Part shown: piece by piece, positions 7,680 through 15,725 of the stretch | Numbering within the stretch: position 1 is the stretch's first letter | Layout of the letters: each line of letters begins with the position of its first letter | Source of the DNA: Flemingiibacterium sp045634005 | GTDB lineage: Bacteria; Bacillota; Clostridia; Oscillospirales; CAG-272 | NCBI GenBank assembly: GCA_045634005.1 | Contig: JAZQZL010000055.1 | Span: 1-22,872 of the forward strand | DNA length: 22,872 nucleotides | Reading direction: 5' to 3' | Translations under genes and position numbers: made by a program | Notes under the pieces: generated by a model | Databases searched by the model: none | Told to the model about the DNA's origin: nothing | What the model saw: only the letters and a program-made list of their open reading frames with translations

Positions 7680-9594
7680 TGTCTGCTACGTCCTTCTTTT
7701 GTGATGAAAAATAAATGAGAAGCACAGAAATATCTGCAGGTGAAACGCCTGAAATGCGCGATGCCTGGCCTATATTTGTAGGTTGGAATTTATTTAGCTT
7801 CTGCGTTGCCTCGAGGCGTATTCCTTTAACCGTGCTGTAGTCAAACGGTGTCGGAAGGCGCTTTTCTTCAAGCTTGGCTGTGCGCGCAACCTCTGCAAGC
7901 TGACGCTTGATGTAGCCGGCGTATTTTATGGTTGTTTCTGCCTGCATCTGTACACGCGGCGGCAGCTCCGGACGCGTGCTGTCAACCGGTGCGAGCTTGC
8001 CGTACGACAGCTCCGGACGGCGGAGCAGATCCGCAAGGCGAATGCCCGTGGAGACCGGTGTTGAGCCGGCTTCCTCAAGGATTTGCGCAAGCTCTGCGCT
8101 CGGTGGTACAGAGGTGCTCTCAAGGCGCTTAACCTCTTGCTTTATGAGCGTCTGCTCGGCTTCAAATGCCGCAAACCGCTCGTCTGAAATAAGCCCTATG
8201 CGTCTGCCTATCGGTGTCAAGCGTTCGGCTGCGTTATCCTGACGAAGAAGGAGTCTGAACTCCGAACGGGAGGTCATAATTCGGTACGGCTCTTTGGTGC
8301 CCTTGGTGACGAGATCGTCAATAAGTGTGCCAATATATGAGCTTTGACGGGTCAAGATCATAGGTTCGCGATTGGAAAGCTTAAGGAAAACATTTATTCC
8401 CGCAACAAGACCTTGTGCGGCTGCTTCCTCGTATCCGGAGGTGCCGTTGAACTGACCTGCACCGAAAAGTCCCGAAATCGCCTTGAATTCGAGCGTGGGA
8501 TAGAGCTGCGTGGGATCGATACAGTCGTATTCTATAGCGTATGCCGTACGCATTACCTCGGCTTTCTCAAAGCCCGGAAGAGAGTGCAGCATCTGCATTT
8601 GTACCTCCTCGGGAAGCGACGAGGAAAAGCCCTGAATATACATTTCCTTCGTATCGCGCCCCATCGGCTCAACGAATAGCTGATGCCGCTCTTTATCGGC
8701 AAATCGCATTACCTTATCCTCAATGCTTGGACAGTATCTCGGTCCTACACCCTCGATAACACCCGAATAAAGCGGCGAGCGGTGCATATTATTTCTGATG
8801 ATTTCGTGCGTGCTTGCGTTTGTATATACGATATGGCAGGGAAGTTGCTCACGCAAATTCAACTCCTCGCGGTCGGAATCCACCGAAAACGGCTCAACAA
8901 GCTCGTCGCCCGGCTGAATTTCGAGCTTCGAATAATCAATGGAGTCGTGGTGAACGCGCGCCGGCGTACCCGTCTTGAAGCGCATCATAACAATGCCCTC
9001 GCGCTCAAGATTTGCTGTAAGCTCGTTCGCCGGAAGCATACCGTCTGGGCCGGAGGCGTACGACACCTCGCCGACGATGACCTTGCCGCGCAGAAATGTG
9101 CCCGAGCAGATTATCGCTGCCTTGCAATCCCAGCGTGCGCCAAGCTGTGTGACAACAGCCGAAACGCGCTTGCCTCCAGGCGTTTCTTCACACTTGATGT
9201 CGGTGACCTCAGCCTGTATGAGGCGAAGATTTTTCGTTTCCTCGATCGTCTGCTTCATTATTCTTTTGTATTCGGCGCGGTCTGCCTGAATTCGCTTTGA
9301 ATGAACTGCCGCGCCCTTGCCGAGATTTAAAATTCGGCTTTGCAGCATAACCTTGTCCGCGGCACGTCCCATTTCGCCGCCGAGCGCGTCGATCTCATAA
9401 ACGAGATGACCCTTGCCTGTGCCGCCGATAGACGGATTGCAGGGCATATTTGCGATAGCGTCGAGATTTATTGTGAAAAGGACGGTTGAAAGTCCGAGCC
9501 TTGCACATGCAAGGGCGGCTTCAACGCCGGCGTGCCCTGCGCCGATAACGCATACGTCTGCGCTGCCTGCGAGGTATTCGGGGATGTTTGTCAT
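7663..9594 (-). CDS. mnmG: tRNA uridine-5-carboxymethylaminomethyl modification enzyme MnmG (GidA)
   Basis: FAD-dependent subunit of the MnmE-MnmG complex, which makes the (carboxymethyl)aminomethyl group on wobble uridine U34 of several tRNAs. The 643 residues are full length. The N-terminal FAD site is VIGAGHAGVEAALACARLG (16-34), followed by NPSIGGTGKGHLVYEIDALGGEMG, the GidA signature region. GLFGAGQFNGTSGYEEAAAQG is the second signature, and the C-terminal helical domain that meets MnmE ends near SGVSPADISVLLIYF. Unlike Bacillus, mnmE is not directly upstream; rlmH is. A TATAAT-like box lies in the 46-base gap upstream but lacks a clear -35, so read-through from rlmH is the likelier source of transcript. 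Confidence 0.98.
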   Translation of the reverse strand: MTNIPEYLAGSADVCVIGAGHAGVEAALACARLGLSTVLFTINLDAIANMPCNPSIGGTGKGHLVYEIDALGGEMGRAADKVMLQSRILNLGKGAAVHSKRIQADRAEYKRIMKQTIEETKNLRLIQAEVTDIKCEETPGGKRVSAVVTQLGARWDCKAAIICSGTFLRGKVIVGEVSYASGPDGMLPANELTANLEREGIVMMRFKTGTPARVHHDSIDYSKLEIQPGDELVEPFSVDSDREELNLREQLPCHIVYTNASTHEIIRNNMHRSPLYSGVIEGVGPRYCPSIEDKVMRFADKERHQLFVEPMGRDTKEMYIQGFSSSLPEEVQMQMLHSLPGFEKAEVMRTAYAIEYDCIDPTQLYPTLEFKAISGLFGAGQFNGTSGYEEAAAQGLVAGINVFLKLSNREPMILTRQSSYIGTLIDDLVTKGTKEPYRIMTSRSEFRLLLRQDNAAERLTPIGRRIGLISDERFAAFEAEQTLIKQEVKRLESTSVPPSAELAQILEEAGSTPVSTGIRLADLLRRPELSYGKLAPVDSTRPELPPRVQMQAETTIKYAGYIKRQLAEVARTAKLEEKRLPTPFDYSTVKGIRLEATQKLNKFQPTNIGQASRISGVSPADISVLLIYFSSQKKDVADNDKQV

Positions 9595-9640
9595 ATTTTT
9601 GGCTTCCTAATAAATGTAATTATATACAAATAATGTAATG

Positions 9641-10123
9641 CTATTTGTGGTATTTTCCTCCCGCTGCGATGTTGAACGCACGGTAGATCTGCTCTAAAAG
9701 TATTACGCGCATAAGCTGATGAGGAAAGGTCATCTCCGATATGGAAAGTCGCATACGGCAAGTATTTTTAACCTCGTCGGAGAGTCCGTCAGAGCCGCCT
9801 ATGATAAGGCAAACGTCTGAAAAGCCTTCGTTTGCGATGCTTGTGAGTCTTTCAGAAAATTTTTCGCTCGACAGTTGCTTGCCTTCGACGCAAAGCGCGA
9901 TGTTGTATGCTCGCGGCGGAAGTGCGGCGAGTATACGCTCGCCCTCTTTTTTGAGCGCTGTGGCTATTTCGGTGGCCGATGGCTTGTCGGAAAGCCGCTC
10001 CTCTTTGACGGAGATGTTGTCGACCGTACAGTACGCCGACAGCCTTTTTTCGTACTCCGCCACGGCGTCGGTGAGATATTTTTCTTTTATTGTGCCCACG
10101 TGGACGATGTGAACTCGAAGCAT
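9641..10123 (-). CDS. rlmH: 23S rRNA (pseudouridine1915-N3)-methyltransferase RlmH
   Basis: SPOUT-class methyltransferase that acts on pseudouridine 1915 in helix 69 of the assembled 70S ribosome. At 160 residues it has the standard length. The SAM-binding knot is seen as LCVEGKQLSSEKFS (78-90), IIGGSDGLSDEV (107-118) and MTFPHQLMRVILLEQIYRA (131-149); the C-terminus ends GGKYHK, the conserved tail that reaches the active site. Start ATG 10123 has GAGGG 6 bases upstream, 15 bases after walJ. The walJ-rlmH order resembles the Bacillus walRK-yycHIJ-rlmH region. Confidence 0.98.
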   Translation of the reverse strand: MLRVHIVHVGTIKEKYLTDAVAEYEKRLSAYCTVDNISVKEERLSDKPSATEIATALKKEGERILAALPPRAYNIALCVEGKQLSSEKFSERLTSIANEGFSDVCLIIGGSDGLSDEVKNTCRMRLSISEMTFPHQLMRVILLEQIYRAFNIAAGGKYHK

Positions 10124-10138
10124 ACGTTTCCCTCGTAG

Positions 10139-10918
10139 TTATACTAATTTTGTCGGCTCGCTCGGCGCGGCGACACCTAAATGCACGTCGCAGCCCAGAA
10201 GCGCTTCGAGCGATGAATGGTAAGCAAGCTCGGGCAGATTGTTGTCCTGACTGAGATGCGCGAGCAGTATGCGCTTCGTGCCCGATGCCGCAAGATGCGA
10301 AACGAATACAGCCGCCGCCTCGTTTGAAAGATGTCCGCGGTCGGACAGAATTCGCCGCTTAAGCTCGTACGGATATGCACCGCAGAGAAGCATGTTTTCG
10401 TCGTGATTTGATTCGATAATAACGTTTTCGCAGCCGATAAGCGCGTCGTTCACCTCGTCTGTTACGGTTCCTATATCTGTCGCAACAGCAACCGTATGCT
10501 CGTGAGTACCGTCGCTTATAACGTAGCCCACGCTTGCCGCGCTGTCGTGCGGTGTAGCGAACGATCGCACGGTAAGAGCACCGACCTTCTCTGTGTAGAG
10601 TATCGGGTGAATAATAGCCGTCGAAGCGGCACTTGCCGTCTTCGACGAGCACAGATATGCGCGCGCCGAAGGCTCGGTTATGTGTATCGGTATACCGTAC
10701 TTTTTCGCAACGGTTTCGAGCCCTGATACGTGATCGGAATGCTCGTGCGTGACGAATATCGCCTTGATGCGCGATATATCCGCGCCGATGCTGCGAAGCG
10801 CATCAGAAAGGCGCTTACAGCTGATGCCTGCATCGATGAGTATCTCATCGTCGCCAAGACGAACGTAGATTGAATTACCCTTGGAGCTTGATGCGAGCGT
10901 ATATACTGTAAAGACCAT
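10139..10918 (-). CDS. walJ: MBL-fold metallohydrolase WalJ (YycJ)
   Basis: Metallo-beta-lactamase-fold protein related to nucleases and RNase Z; in other Firmicutes it sits in the walRK cluster and has been linked to DNA repair and to coordinating division with replication. The N-terminus LASSSKGNSIYV and the zinc-binding motif THEHSDH (57-63; His58, His60, Asp62, His63) are clear, followed by FATPHDSAASVGYVI and the C-terminal ILLAHLSQDNN, which supplies further metal ligands. Its 259 residues are typical. The ribosome binding site GGAGG lies inside the end of the upstream gene, only 3 bases away, so coupling is likely. walR and walK are absent from the window. Confidence 0.92.
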   Translation of the reverse strand: MVFTVYTLASSSKGNSIYVRLGDDEILIDAGISCKRLSDALRSIGADISRIKAIFVTHEHSDHVSGLETVAKKYGIPIHITEPSARAYLCSSKTASAASTAIIHPILYTEKVGALTVRSFATPHDSAASVGYVISDGTHEHTVAVATDIGTVTDEVNDALIGCENVIIESNHDENMLLCGAYPYELKRRILSDRGHLSNEAAAVFVSHLAASGTKRILLAHLSQDNNLPELAYHSSLEALLGCDVHLGVAAPSEPTKLV

Positions 10919-10921
10919 ATA

Positions 10922-11398
10922 TCATTTGCCTCCGAGAGCAGAGATAGCGCCGAGAAAAAAGTCACCGTAGAAAAGGTATATCACATCGAAAAGTATCGCG
11001 AAAAGGAACGGAAGAAGCACGAGCATAAGCTTCTTTGCGACGTCCTTGCGCGCGTTAAGACGGGCGCATATTTCTTCAAGATGCGCAGGATCCTCACCTT
11101 CGTCGGCGTGGAGCATTTCAGGGGTGATCTTTTTCGTTGATATGCCGCTGTTAAGGATAAGCACAGCACATAAAAGCACGGCTGTGATTATAAAATACAC
11201 CGGCATAATTATCGGGATTCCGCTGATTGGCAGGAAGTTTAGCGTAATAAGAGCCTCGTATATGCTAAACGCGAGCGCGGTTGAGAGTACGATGAGGCAC
11301 AACTGCTTCCAATTGAAGCGGCGTAACTGTGCCTTTACCGGTCCTTCTGCCGCTTTAGAGGAGTTCTTTCTTTTCTTCGTTTTCTTTTGCTTTGCCAT
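10922..11398 (-). CDS. Small three-TM membrane protein of unknown function (158 aa)
   Basis: I do not recognise a family. The N-terminus is very basic (MAKQKKTKKRKNSSK) and predicted cytoplasmic. Hydrophobic segments lie at about 33-50 (LCLIVLSTALAFSIYEAL), 60-83 (IPIIMPVYFIITAVLLCAVLIL) and 124-148 (LMLVLLPFLFAILFDVIYLFYG). A charged linker with ITPEMLHADEGEDPAHLEE precedes the third. Its ATG overlaps the last base of the galK TAA stop, and walJ starts 3 bases after its end, so it is translationally coupled on both sides. That tight coupling argues for a real gene. Confidence 0.75.
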   Translation of the reverse strand: MAKQKKTKKRKNSSKAAEGPVKAQLRRFNWKQLCLIVLSTALAFSIYEALITLNFLPISGIPIIMPVYFIITAVLLCAVLILNSGISTKKITPEMLHADEGEDPAHLEEICARLNARKDVAKKLMLVLLPFLFAILFDVIYLFYGDFFLGAISALGGK

Positions 11399-12678
11399 TA
11401 TTCTATACGGATCGCGCCGTAGGGACGGACGCGAAGAACAGTCGTCGCTCCGTCACCGAACGTGTTGTCAAGCGCCTTCTTGAAGTCGGGAACGTCCTCT
11501 GTCTTGACGAACGCCTGAATGGTTCCGGCAAAGCCCCCGCCGTGTACGCGCCAAGCTGCCGAATTATTGCGAAGTGTGTTCTCCGCAACGCACAGAGCGA
11601 GGGAAATGCCTTGCTCCTTGACGTTTTTGACAGTGTAAACGTTCTGCAGATACTTAAAGCTTGAGTCGCCCGATGCGAGAATTCCCTTGAAGAAGGTGCC
11701 GAGGTCGCCTGCTTTCAGCGAATCTGTGAGCATATCTACGCGCTCGTTTTCGTTTATGTAGTGGATAGCACGCATAATTGCACGGTCACCCGCGAATGTG
11801 CGAAGCTCCTTTACGTTTGCAAGAATTTCATCGAGGCTCACGTCGCGGAGCACTTTCTTGCCAAAATAAGAAGCGATCTTCTTCATCTCGGCAGGAACGG
11901 ATGCGTAATCTCTGTTGAGATCGGCGTGATTTCCGCCGGTGTTTACGATACAAAGCTTATATCCTGCCTCGTCGAGATTGAAGGGGAGCTTTTCGATTAT
12001 CGGCTCGGACGGGTTTTTAAAGTCGATTGCAACGAATCCGCCAACCGCGCAAGCAATCTGGTCCATAAGACCGCAAGGCTTGCCGAAAAATACGTTTTCG
12101 CTGTACTGCGCAATTTTTGCAATCTCCGCGTTTTCAACTGTGCCGCCGTTGTAGAAGCCGCTTAAAATGAGTCCAACCATATCCTCGAATGCCGCCGAGG
12201 AAGAAAGGCCCGAGCCCTTGAATACGTTCGAGGTCGTGTAAGCGTCGTATCCGCCGACCTTGTGGCCGTACTTTAGAAATCCCGAGCACATACCCGAGAT
12301 GATAGACTTTGACGTATAGTAAAGCGCCTCGTCAACTGTAGGATCGGTTATGTCCACCTCGTCTATGGGGAAGCCCTCGGACTTTATGCTTATCTTCATA
12401 TCGTCGCGCGGCGACGCAACGGCGATGATGTCGAGGTTGATGGATGCTGCGAGTACGCGACCGTAGTTGTGGTCGGTGTGATTTCCGGAGATTTCACTTC
12501 TTCCGGCAACGGAGAAGAGCGACACCTCGCGCTCCGCGCCGTAAAGGTGTGCAAACTCGTTCACAGCGGCGATATAGCGCTTGTTTTGCGCTTCGATATT
12601 TTCCGCGCCGTAAAGTTCAGTGAAGATCTTCGTGTATTTACCGCTCTCAATAGCGGCGATGAGCTGTTTTGTGTTCAT
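11398..12678 (-). CDS. galK: Galactokinase-family GHMP kinase
   Basis: Phosphorylates alpha-D-galactose at C1 with ATP in the Leloir pathway. The 426 residues show the three family motifs: AGRSEISGNHTDHN (58-71, the sugar-binding signature, with HTD), the GHMP ATP loop GSGLSSSAAFEDM (156-168) and, near the C-terminus, HGGGFAGTIQAFV. GLMDQIA holds the expected catalytic base Asp206. The first motif, with GNHTDH instead of the classical GEHTDY, is as I recall common in clostridial GalK. No galT or galE is nearby; the gene sits between cinA and a small membrane protein in a housekeeping run, so its substrate could also be another sugar such as N-acetylgalactosamine. Confidence 0.9.
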   Translation of the reverse strand: MNTKQLIAAIESGKYTKIFTELYGAENIEAQNKRYIAAVNEFAHLYGAEREVSLFSVAGRSEISGNHTDHNYGRVLAASINLDIIAVASPRDDMKISIKSEGFPIDEVDITDPTVDEALYYTSKSIISGMCSGFLKYGHKVGGYDAYTTSNVFKGSGLSSSAAFEDMVGLILSGFYNGGTVENAEIAKIAQYSENVFFGKPCGLMDQIACAVGGFVAIDFKNPSEPIIEKLPFNLDEAGYKLCIVNTGGNHADLNRDYASVPAEMKKIASYFGKKVLRDVSLDEILANVKELRTFAGDRAIMRAIHYINENERVDMLTDSLKAGDLGTFFKGILASGDSSFKYLQNVYTVKNVKEQGISLALCVAENTLRNNSAAWRVHGGGFAGTIQAFVKTEDVPDFKKALDNTFGDGATTVLRVRPYGAIRIE

Positions 12679-12701
12679 AGTAATACCTTTTCTGCGACGG
12701 G

Positions 12702-13964
12702 TTATTTGATAAGTGCTTTTCTCGCAAGATCGAGCGCATTGCTCGCGGAAACGTAGCGCACGTATTCGCGAGTTGCAAGACCTGCGCCAATGTTAAGCTC
12801 GCGAACCTCCTCGTAGTCGCCGTGAGAAACGGCAACGTAAACGCGTCCGACGGGCTTTTCGGGTGTGCCACCGGTGGGACCTGCGATACCCGTAGTGGAT
12901 ATTCCGATGTCCGCATCGAAAAGCTTGCGTACGCCGCGAGCCATCTCAATTGCGGTCTGTGCGGAAACAGCGCCGTATTTTTCGAGGGTATCGTGCGATA
13001 CACCAACGAATTTTTCCTTGATCTTGTTCGCGTATGTGATGATACTGCCGTCGATTACGGAGCTTGAGCCGCTTACGTTGGTAATACGCTTTGCAACATA
13101 TCCGCCGGTGCAGGACTCTGCGGTCGCAATGGTCTTGCCGTGAGCGATAAGCTCGTTTACGAGCGCTGCCTCGAGCGAGCCCATATCAACACCGTAGATG
13201 TGCGGACCTACATCGGTCTTTTTGATTTCTTCGATAGCCTTGTCGCAGAGCACAGCACACTCTTCTTCGGTCTGTCCGGCAGCGGTGACGCGAAGCAGCA
13301 CCTCTCCGTCCTTCGCGTAAGGAGCGACGGTGGGATTAGTGGACGTGAGCATAAGTTCCTTGAGTACGGTTTCGACGGTGGATTCGCCCATGCCGAAGAT
13401 GTTTATCGTTTTTGAGAAGAATATACGCTCGGAGAATTTCTTGAGATAGGGAGTTACCTGCTCGTCAAACATCGGCTCACATTCTCTGGGAGGGCCGGGA
13501 AGAAGGACAACGACCTTGCCTCTCTCCTCATCCTCGATAGCAAGACCGGGAGCGGTGCCGTAATCGTTTTTGAAGATGATTGCACCCTCTGGCATAAGAG
13601 CCTGCTTTTTATTGTTTTCGGTGACGACTACGCCGCGGCTTGCCATACGGCGCATCATTCGCTCAAGACTTTCCTCGTGCATATACATCGATCGACCGAA
13701 AAGACCTGCAACGGTTTCCTTGGTGAGATCGTCGTATGTCGGCCCAAGACCGCCGGTTAAGATGACAAGATCACTTCTCGAGAGGGATATCTTGAGAGTT
13801 TCCTCAAGTCTTTCGGGGTTGTCGCCGACAACTCCCTGATGATACTGGTTTATGCCGAGAGCGGCGAGCTTTCTTGAGATGTATGCAGCATCGGTGTTAA
13901 CGATGTCGCCGAGCAGAAGCTCTGTGCCTACGGAAAGAATTTCAGCCGAGGTTATCTTTATCAT
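12702..13964 (-). CDS. cinA: CinA: ADP-ribose pyrophosphatase / nicotinamide-nucleotide amidase
   Basis: Two-domain enzyme of the NAD salvage and damage-clearing pathway. The N-terminal COG1058 (MoaB-like) domain spans about 1-170 with LSVGTELLLGDIVNTDA and TGGLGPTYDDLTKE; the C-terminal PncC domain (about 255-415) has TAESCTGGYVAKRITNVSGSS and STTGIAGPTGG, and removes the amide from nicotinamide mononucleotide. The 420 residues are full length. ATG 13964 has GAAGGAG 7 bases upstream. In Gram-positive bacteria cinA often precedes recA, but here it lies between glyA and galK. Confidence 0.96.
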   Translation of the reverse strand: MIKITSAEILSVGTELLLGDIVNTDAAYISRKLAALGINQYHQGVVGDNPERLEETLKISLSRSDLVILTGGLGPTYDDLTKETVAGLFGRSMYMHEESLERMMRRMASRGVVVTENNKKQALMPEGAIIFKNDYGTAPGLAIEDEERGKVVVLLPGPPRECEPMFDEQVTPYLKKFSERIFFSKTINIFGMGESTVETVLKELMLTSTNPTVAPYAKDGEVLLRVTAAGQTEEECAVLCDKAIEEIKKTDVGPHIYGVDMGSLEAALVNELIAHGKTIATAESCTGGYVAKRITNVSGSSSVIDGSIITYANKIKEKFVGVSHDTLEKYGAVSAQTAIEMARGVRKLFDADIGISTTGIAGPTGGTPEKPVGRVYVAVSHGDYEEVRELNIGAGLATREYVRYVSASNALDLARKALIK

Positions 13965-13984
13965 ATTCGTTCTCCTTCGTAATA

Positions 13985-14029
13985 GGGCGATTACGCGGCC
14001 TTCCTATTAGAGAAAAGCCGCGTTTGCCC
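13985..14029. other. Structured spacer between glyA and cinA
   Basis: ACGCGGC (13993-13999) pairs with GCCGCGT (14017-14023), and outside it GGGC (13985-13988) with GCCC (14026-14029), giving a two-part stem with a 17-base loop. No U-run follows on either strand, so it is not a clear terminator; it may be an attenuator or an RNA-stability element between the two cistrons. Confidence 0.4.
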
Positions 14030-14046
14030 GTGAAATATTCAGATGA

Positions 14047-15294
14047 TTATTTGCCCTCGTAGAGTGGATACTTTTCGCAGAGCTTGGTAACCTCTGCACG
14101 AATGTAGTCTGCGGAGTTTTCGAAATCGGTTGCTGCGAGCTTGATGAGATGTGCGATGGTGCGCATATCGTCTTCCTTGAGACCGCGCGAGGTAACTGCT
14201 GGAGTACCGATGCGAACGCCACTCGTAACGAACGGCGACTCGGGGTCGTTGGGGATAGCGTTCTTGTTGACGGTGATATAAACCTCGTCGAGCTGCTTTT
14301 CGAGTTGCTTGCCGGTGATGTTCATCGAACGAAGGTCAACGAGCATAAGGTGGTTGTCAGTACCGCCGGAAACGAGATCGAAGCCTTCTGCAACGAGTGC
14401 CTCTGCGAGTGCGTTAGCGTTCTTGATGATCTGCTCCTGATATGCCTTGAACTCGGGCTTGAGTGCTTCGCCGAAGCAGATAGCCTTCGATGCGATAACG
14501 TGCATAAGAGGACCGCCCTGAGTGCCGGGGAATATAGCCTTGTTGATAGCCTTTGCAAGCTCTTCACGGCAGAGGATCATACCGCCGCGGGGACCGCGAA
14601 GGGTCTTGTGAGTAGTGGTAGTAACGACGTCAGCGTACGGTACGGGGCTCGGATGAAGTCCTGCAGCAACAAGACCTGCGATGTGAGCCATATCTACCAT
14701 CAGGTATGCGCCAACGCTCTTTGCGATCTCGGAAAGACGCTTGAAATCTATGATTCTCGGATAAGCGGATGCGCCTGCTACGATAAGCTTCGGCTTGTTC
14801 TCCTTTGCAAGGAACTCAACCTTGTCGTAGTCGATACGACCGTCGTCCTCTACGCCGTAGGGAACGAAGTTGTAAAGAAGGCCGGAGATGTTTACAGGGC
14901 TTCCGTGGGTGAGGTGACCGCCGTGTGCGAGGTTCATACCCATAACGGTGTCGCCGGGCTGAAGAAGTGCGATATAAACTGCGGTGTTAGCCTGTGCGCC
15001 GGAATGAGGCTGTACGTTAGCGTGCTCTGCGCCGAAAAGCTTGCACGCACGCTCGATAGCGATATTCTCGGCAACGTCAACACATTCGCAACCGCCGTAG
15101 TAACGCTTTGCGGGATAACCCTCGGCGTACTTGTTGGTAAGAACGGTGCCCATAGCCGCCATAACGGCAGGAGAAACTACGTTCTCCGAAGCGATAAGCT
15201 CAAGACCTCTCTGCTGACGCGCATATTTCTTTTCGATAGCCGCGGCTACGTCGGGGTCGTATTCGGTGATGAAATTCATATTTTCCTTAATCAT
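14047..15294 (-). CDS. glyA: Serine hydroxymethyltransferase
   Basis: PLP enzyme converting serine and tetrahydrofolate to glycine and 5,10-methylene-tetrahydrofolate, the main one-carbon source. I choose ATG 15294 (415 aa) because AAGGAG lies 7 bases upstream; an earlier in-frame ATG (15342) lies in the promoter-leader region and has no ribosome binding site. LIASENVVS (33-41), YAEGYPAKRYYGGCE (56-70) and the PLP lysine Lys230 in TTTTHKTLRGPRGG are all in place (E. coli Lys229). It is the first gene of the long minus-strand run and has its own promoter at 15353-15381. Confidence 0.98.
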   Translation of the reverse strand: MIKENMNFITEYDPDVAAAIEKKYARQQRGLELIASENVVSPAVMAAMGTVLTNKYAEGYPAKRYYGGCECVDVAENIAIERACKLFGAEHANVQPHSGAQANTAVYIALLQPGDTVMGMNLAHGGHLTHGSPVNISGLLYNFVPYGVEDDGRIDYDKVEFLAKENKPKLIVAGASAYPRIIDFKRLSEIAKSVGAYLMVDMAHIAGLVAAGLHPSPVPYADVVTTTTHKTLRGPRGGMILCREELAKAINKAIFPGTQGGPLMHVIASKAICFGEALKPEFKAYQEQIIKNANALAEALVAEGFDLVSGGTDNHLMLVDLRSMNITGKQLEKQLDEVYITVNKNAIPNDPESPFVTSGVRIGTPAVTSRGLKEDDMRTIAHLIKLAATDFENSADYIRAEVTKLCEKYPLYEGK

Positions 15295-15352
15295 TTTTGT
15301 TCTCCTTATGAGTTTTATTTCGTATTTACTTACTAAATACACTTTAACTTAT

Positions 15353-15381
15353 ATTATACATTATAATCAGCAAAAATACAA
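15353..15381 (-). promoter_or_regulatory. Sigma-A promoter of the glyA run
   Basis: On the minus strand TTGTAT (15376-15381), 17 bases, TATAAT (15353-15358). The leader to ATG 15294 is about 50 bases and holds no recognisable riboswitch. Confidence 0.75.
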
Positions 15382-15558
15382 TACCTATTTTGTAAATATT
15401 AAATCAAGATAACACCGTTTTTTGGGCAAAACGCGAGGTGATGCGCGACAAAATTTCAAAATCAGATGTGTGTGGGCGACAAGTACGACAAAAAAATCAA
15501 AATTTTTTGTCGAAAGTGTAAAAAAACGTCGTTTTGAAGAAAAATGCGCTGTGAGGTA
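15382..15558. promoter_or_regulatory. glyA-minD divergent control region with TGTCG (Spo0A-box-like) cluster
   Basis: AT-rich, no gene. Four TGTCG motifs lie within 67 bp: minus strand at 15446-15450, 15477-15481 and 15486-15490, plus strand at 15508-15512. The plus-strand copy reads TTTGTCGAAA, a perfect match to the Spo0A box (TGNCGAA) known from Bacillus and clostridia. A 10-bp inverted repeat CGACAAAAAA/TTTTTTGTCG (15486-15495 with 15503-15512) pairs two of them. Binding by Spo0A is inference. Confidence 0.5.
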
Positions 15559-15588
15559 TTGACAGAAACCACAAAATTATGGTATCAT
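15559..15588 (+). promoter_or_regulatory. Sigma-A promoter of minD-mgsA
   Basis: A perfect TTGACA (15559-15564), an 18-base spacer and TATCAT (15583-15588), with an extended -10 TGG just before it. The transcript would start near 15595, giving a leader of about 130 bases. The leader contains a 15-codon reading frame (15676-15723) ending in TAA next to the minD start region. Confidence 0.8.
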
Positions 15589-15725
15589 ATTAATGGCACA
15601 TTGGCGAAATTTGCGATATCGATCGCTTTCGACGCTTTTTATTAGCTCGGAGCGCTCTTTTTCGTTGTCGCCGTGATGCAAAATAACGACGTCGCGATAG
15701 GCGGCGCCGTACGGAGGGCATAACG

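Noticed and set aside
14149..15336. 395-codon plus-strand frame opposite glyA
   Set aside because: Antisense to glyA with no recognisable domain and no ribosome binding site; same cause as above.
15593..15676. 27-codon frame starting MAHWRN in the minD leader
   Set aside because: Its ATG lies at or before the predicted transcription start and lacks a ribosome binding site.
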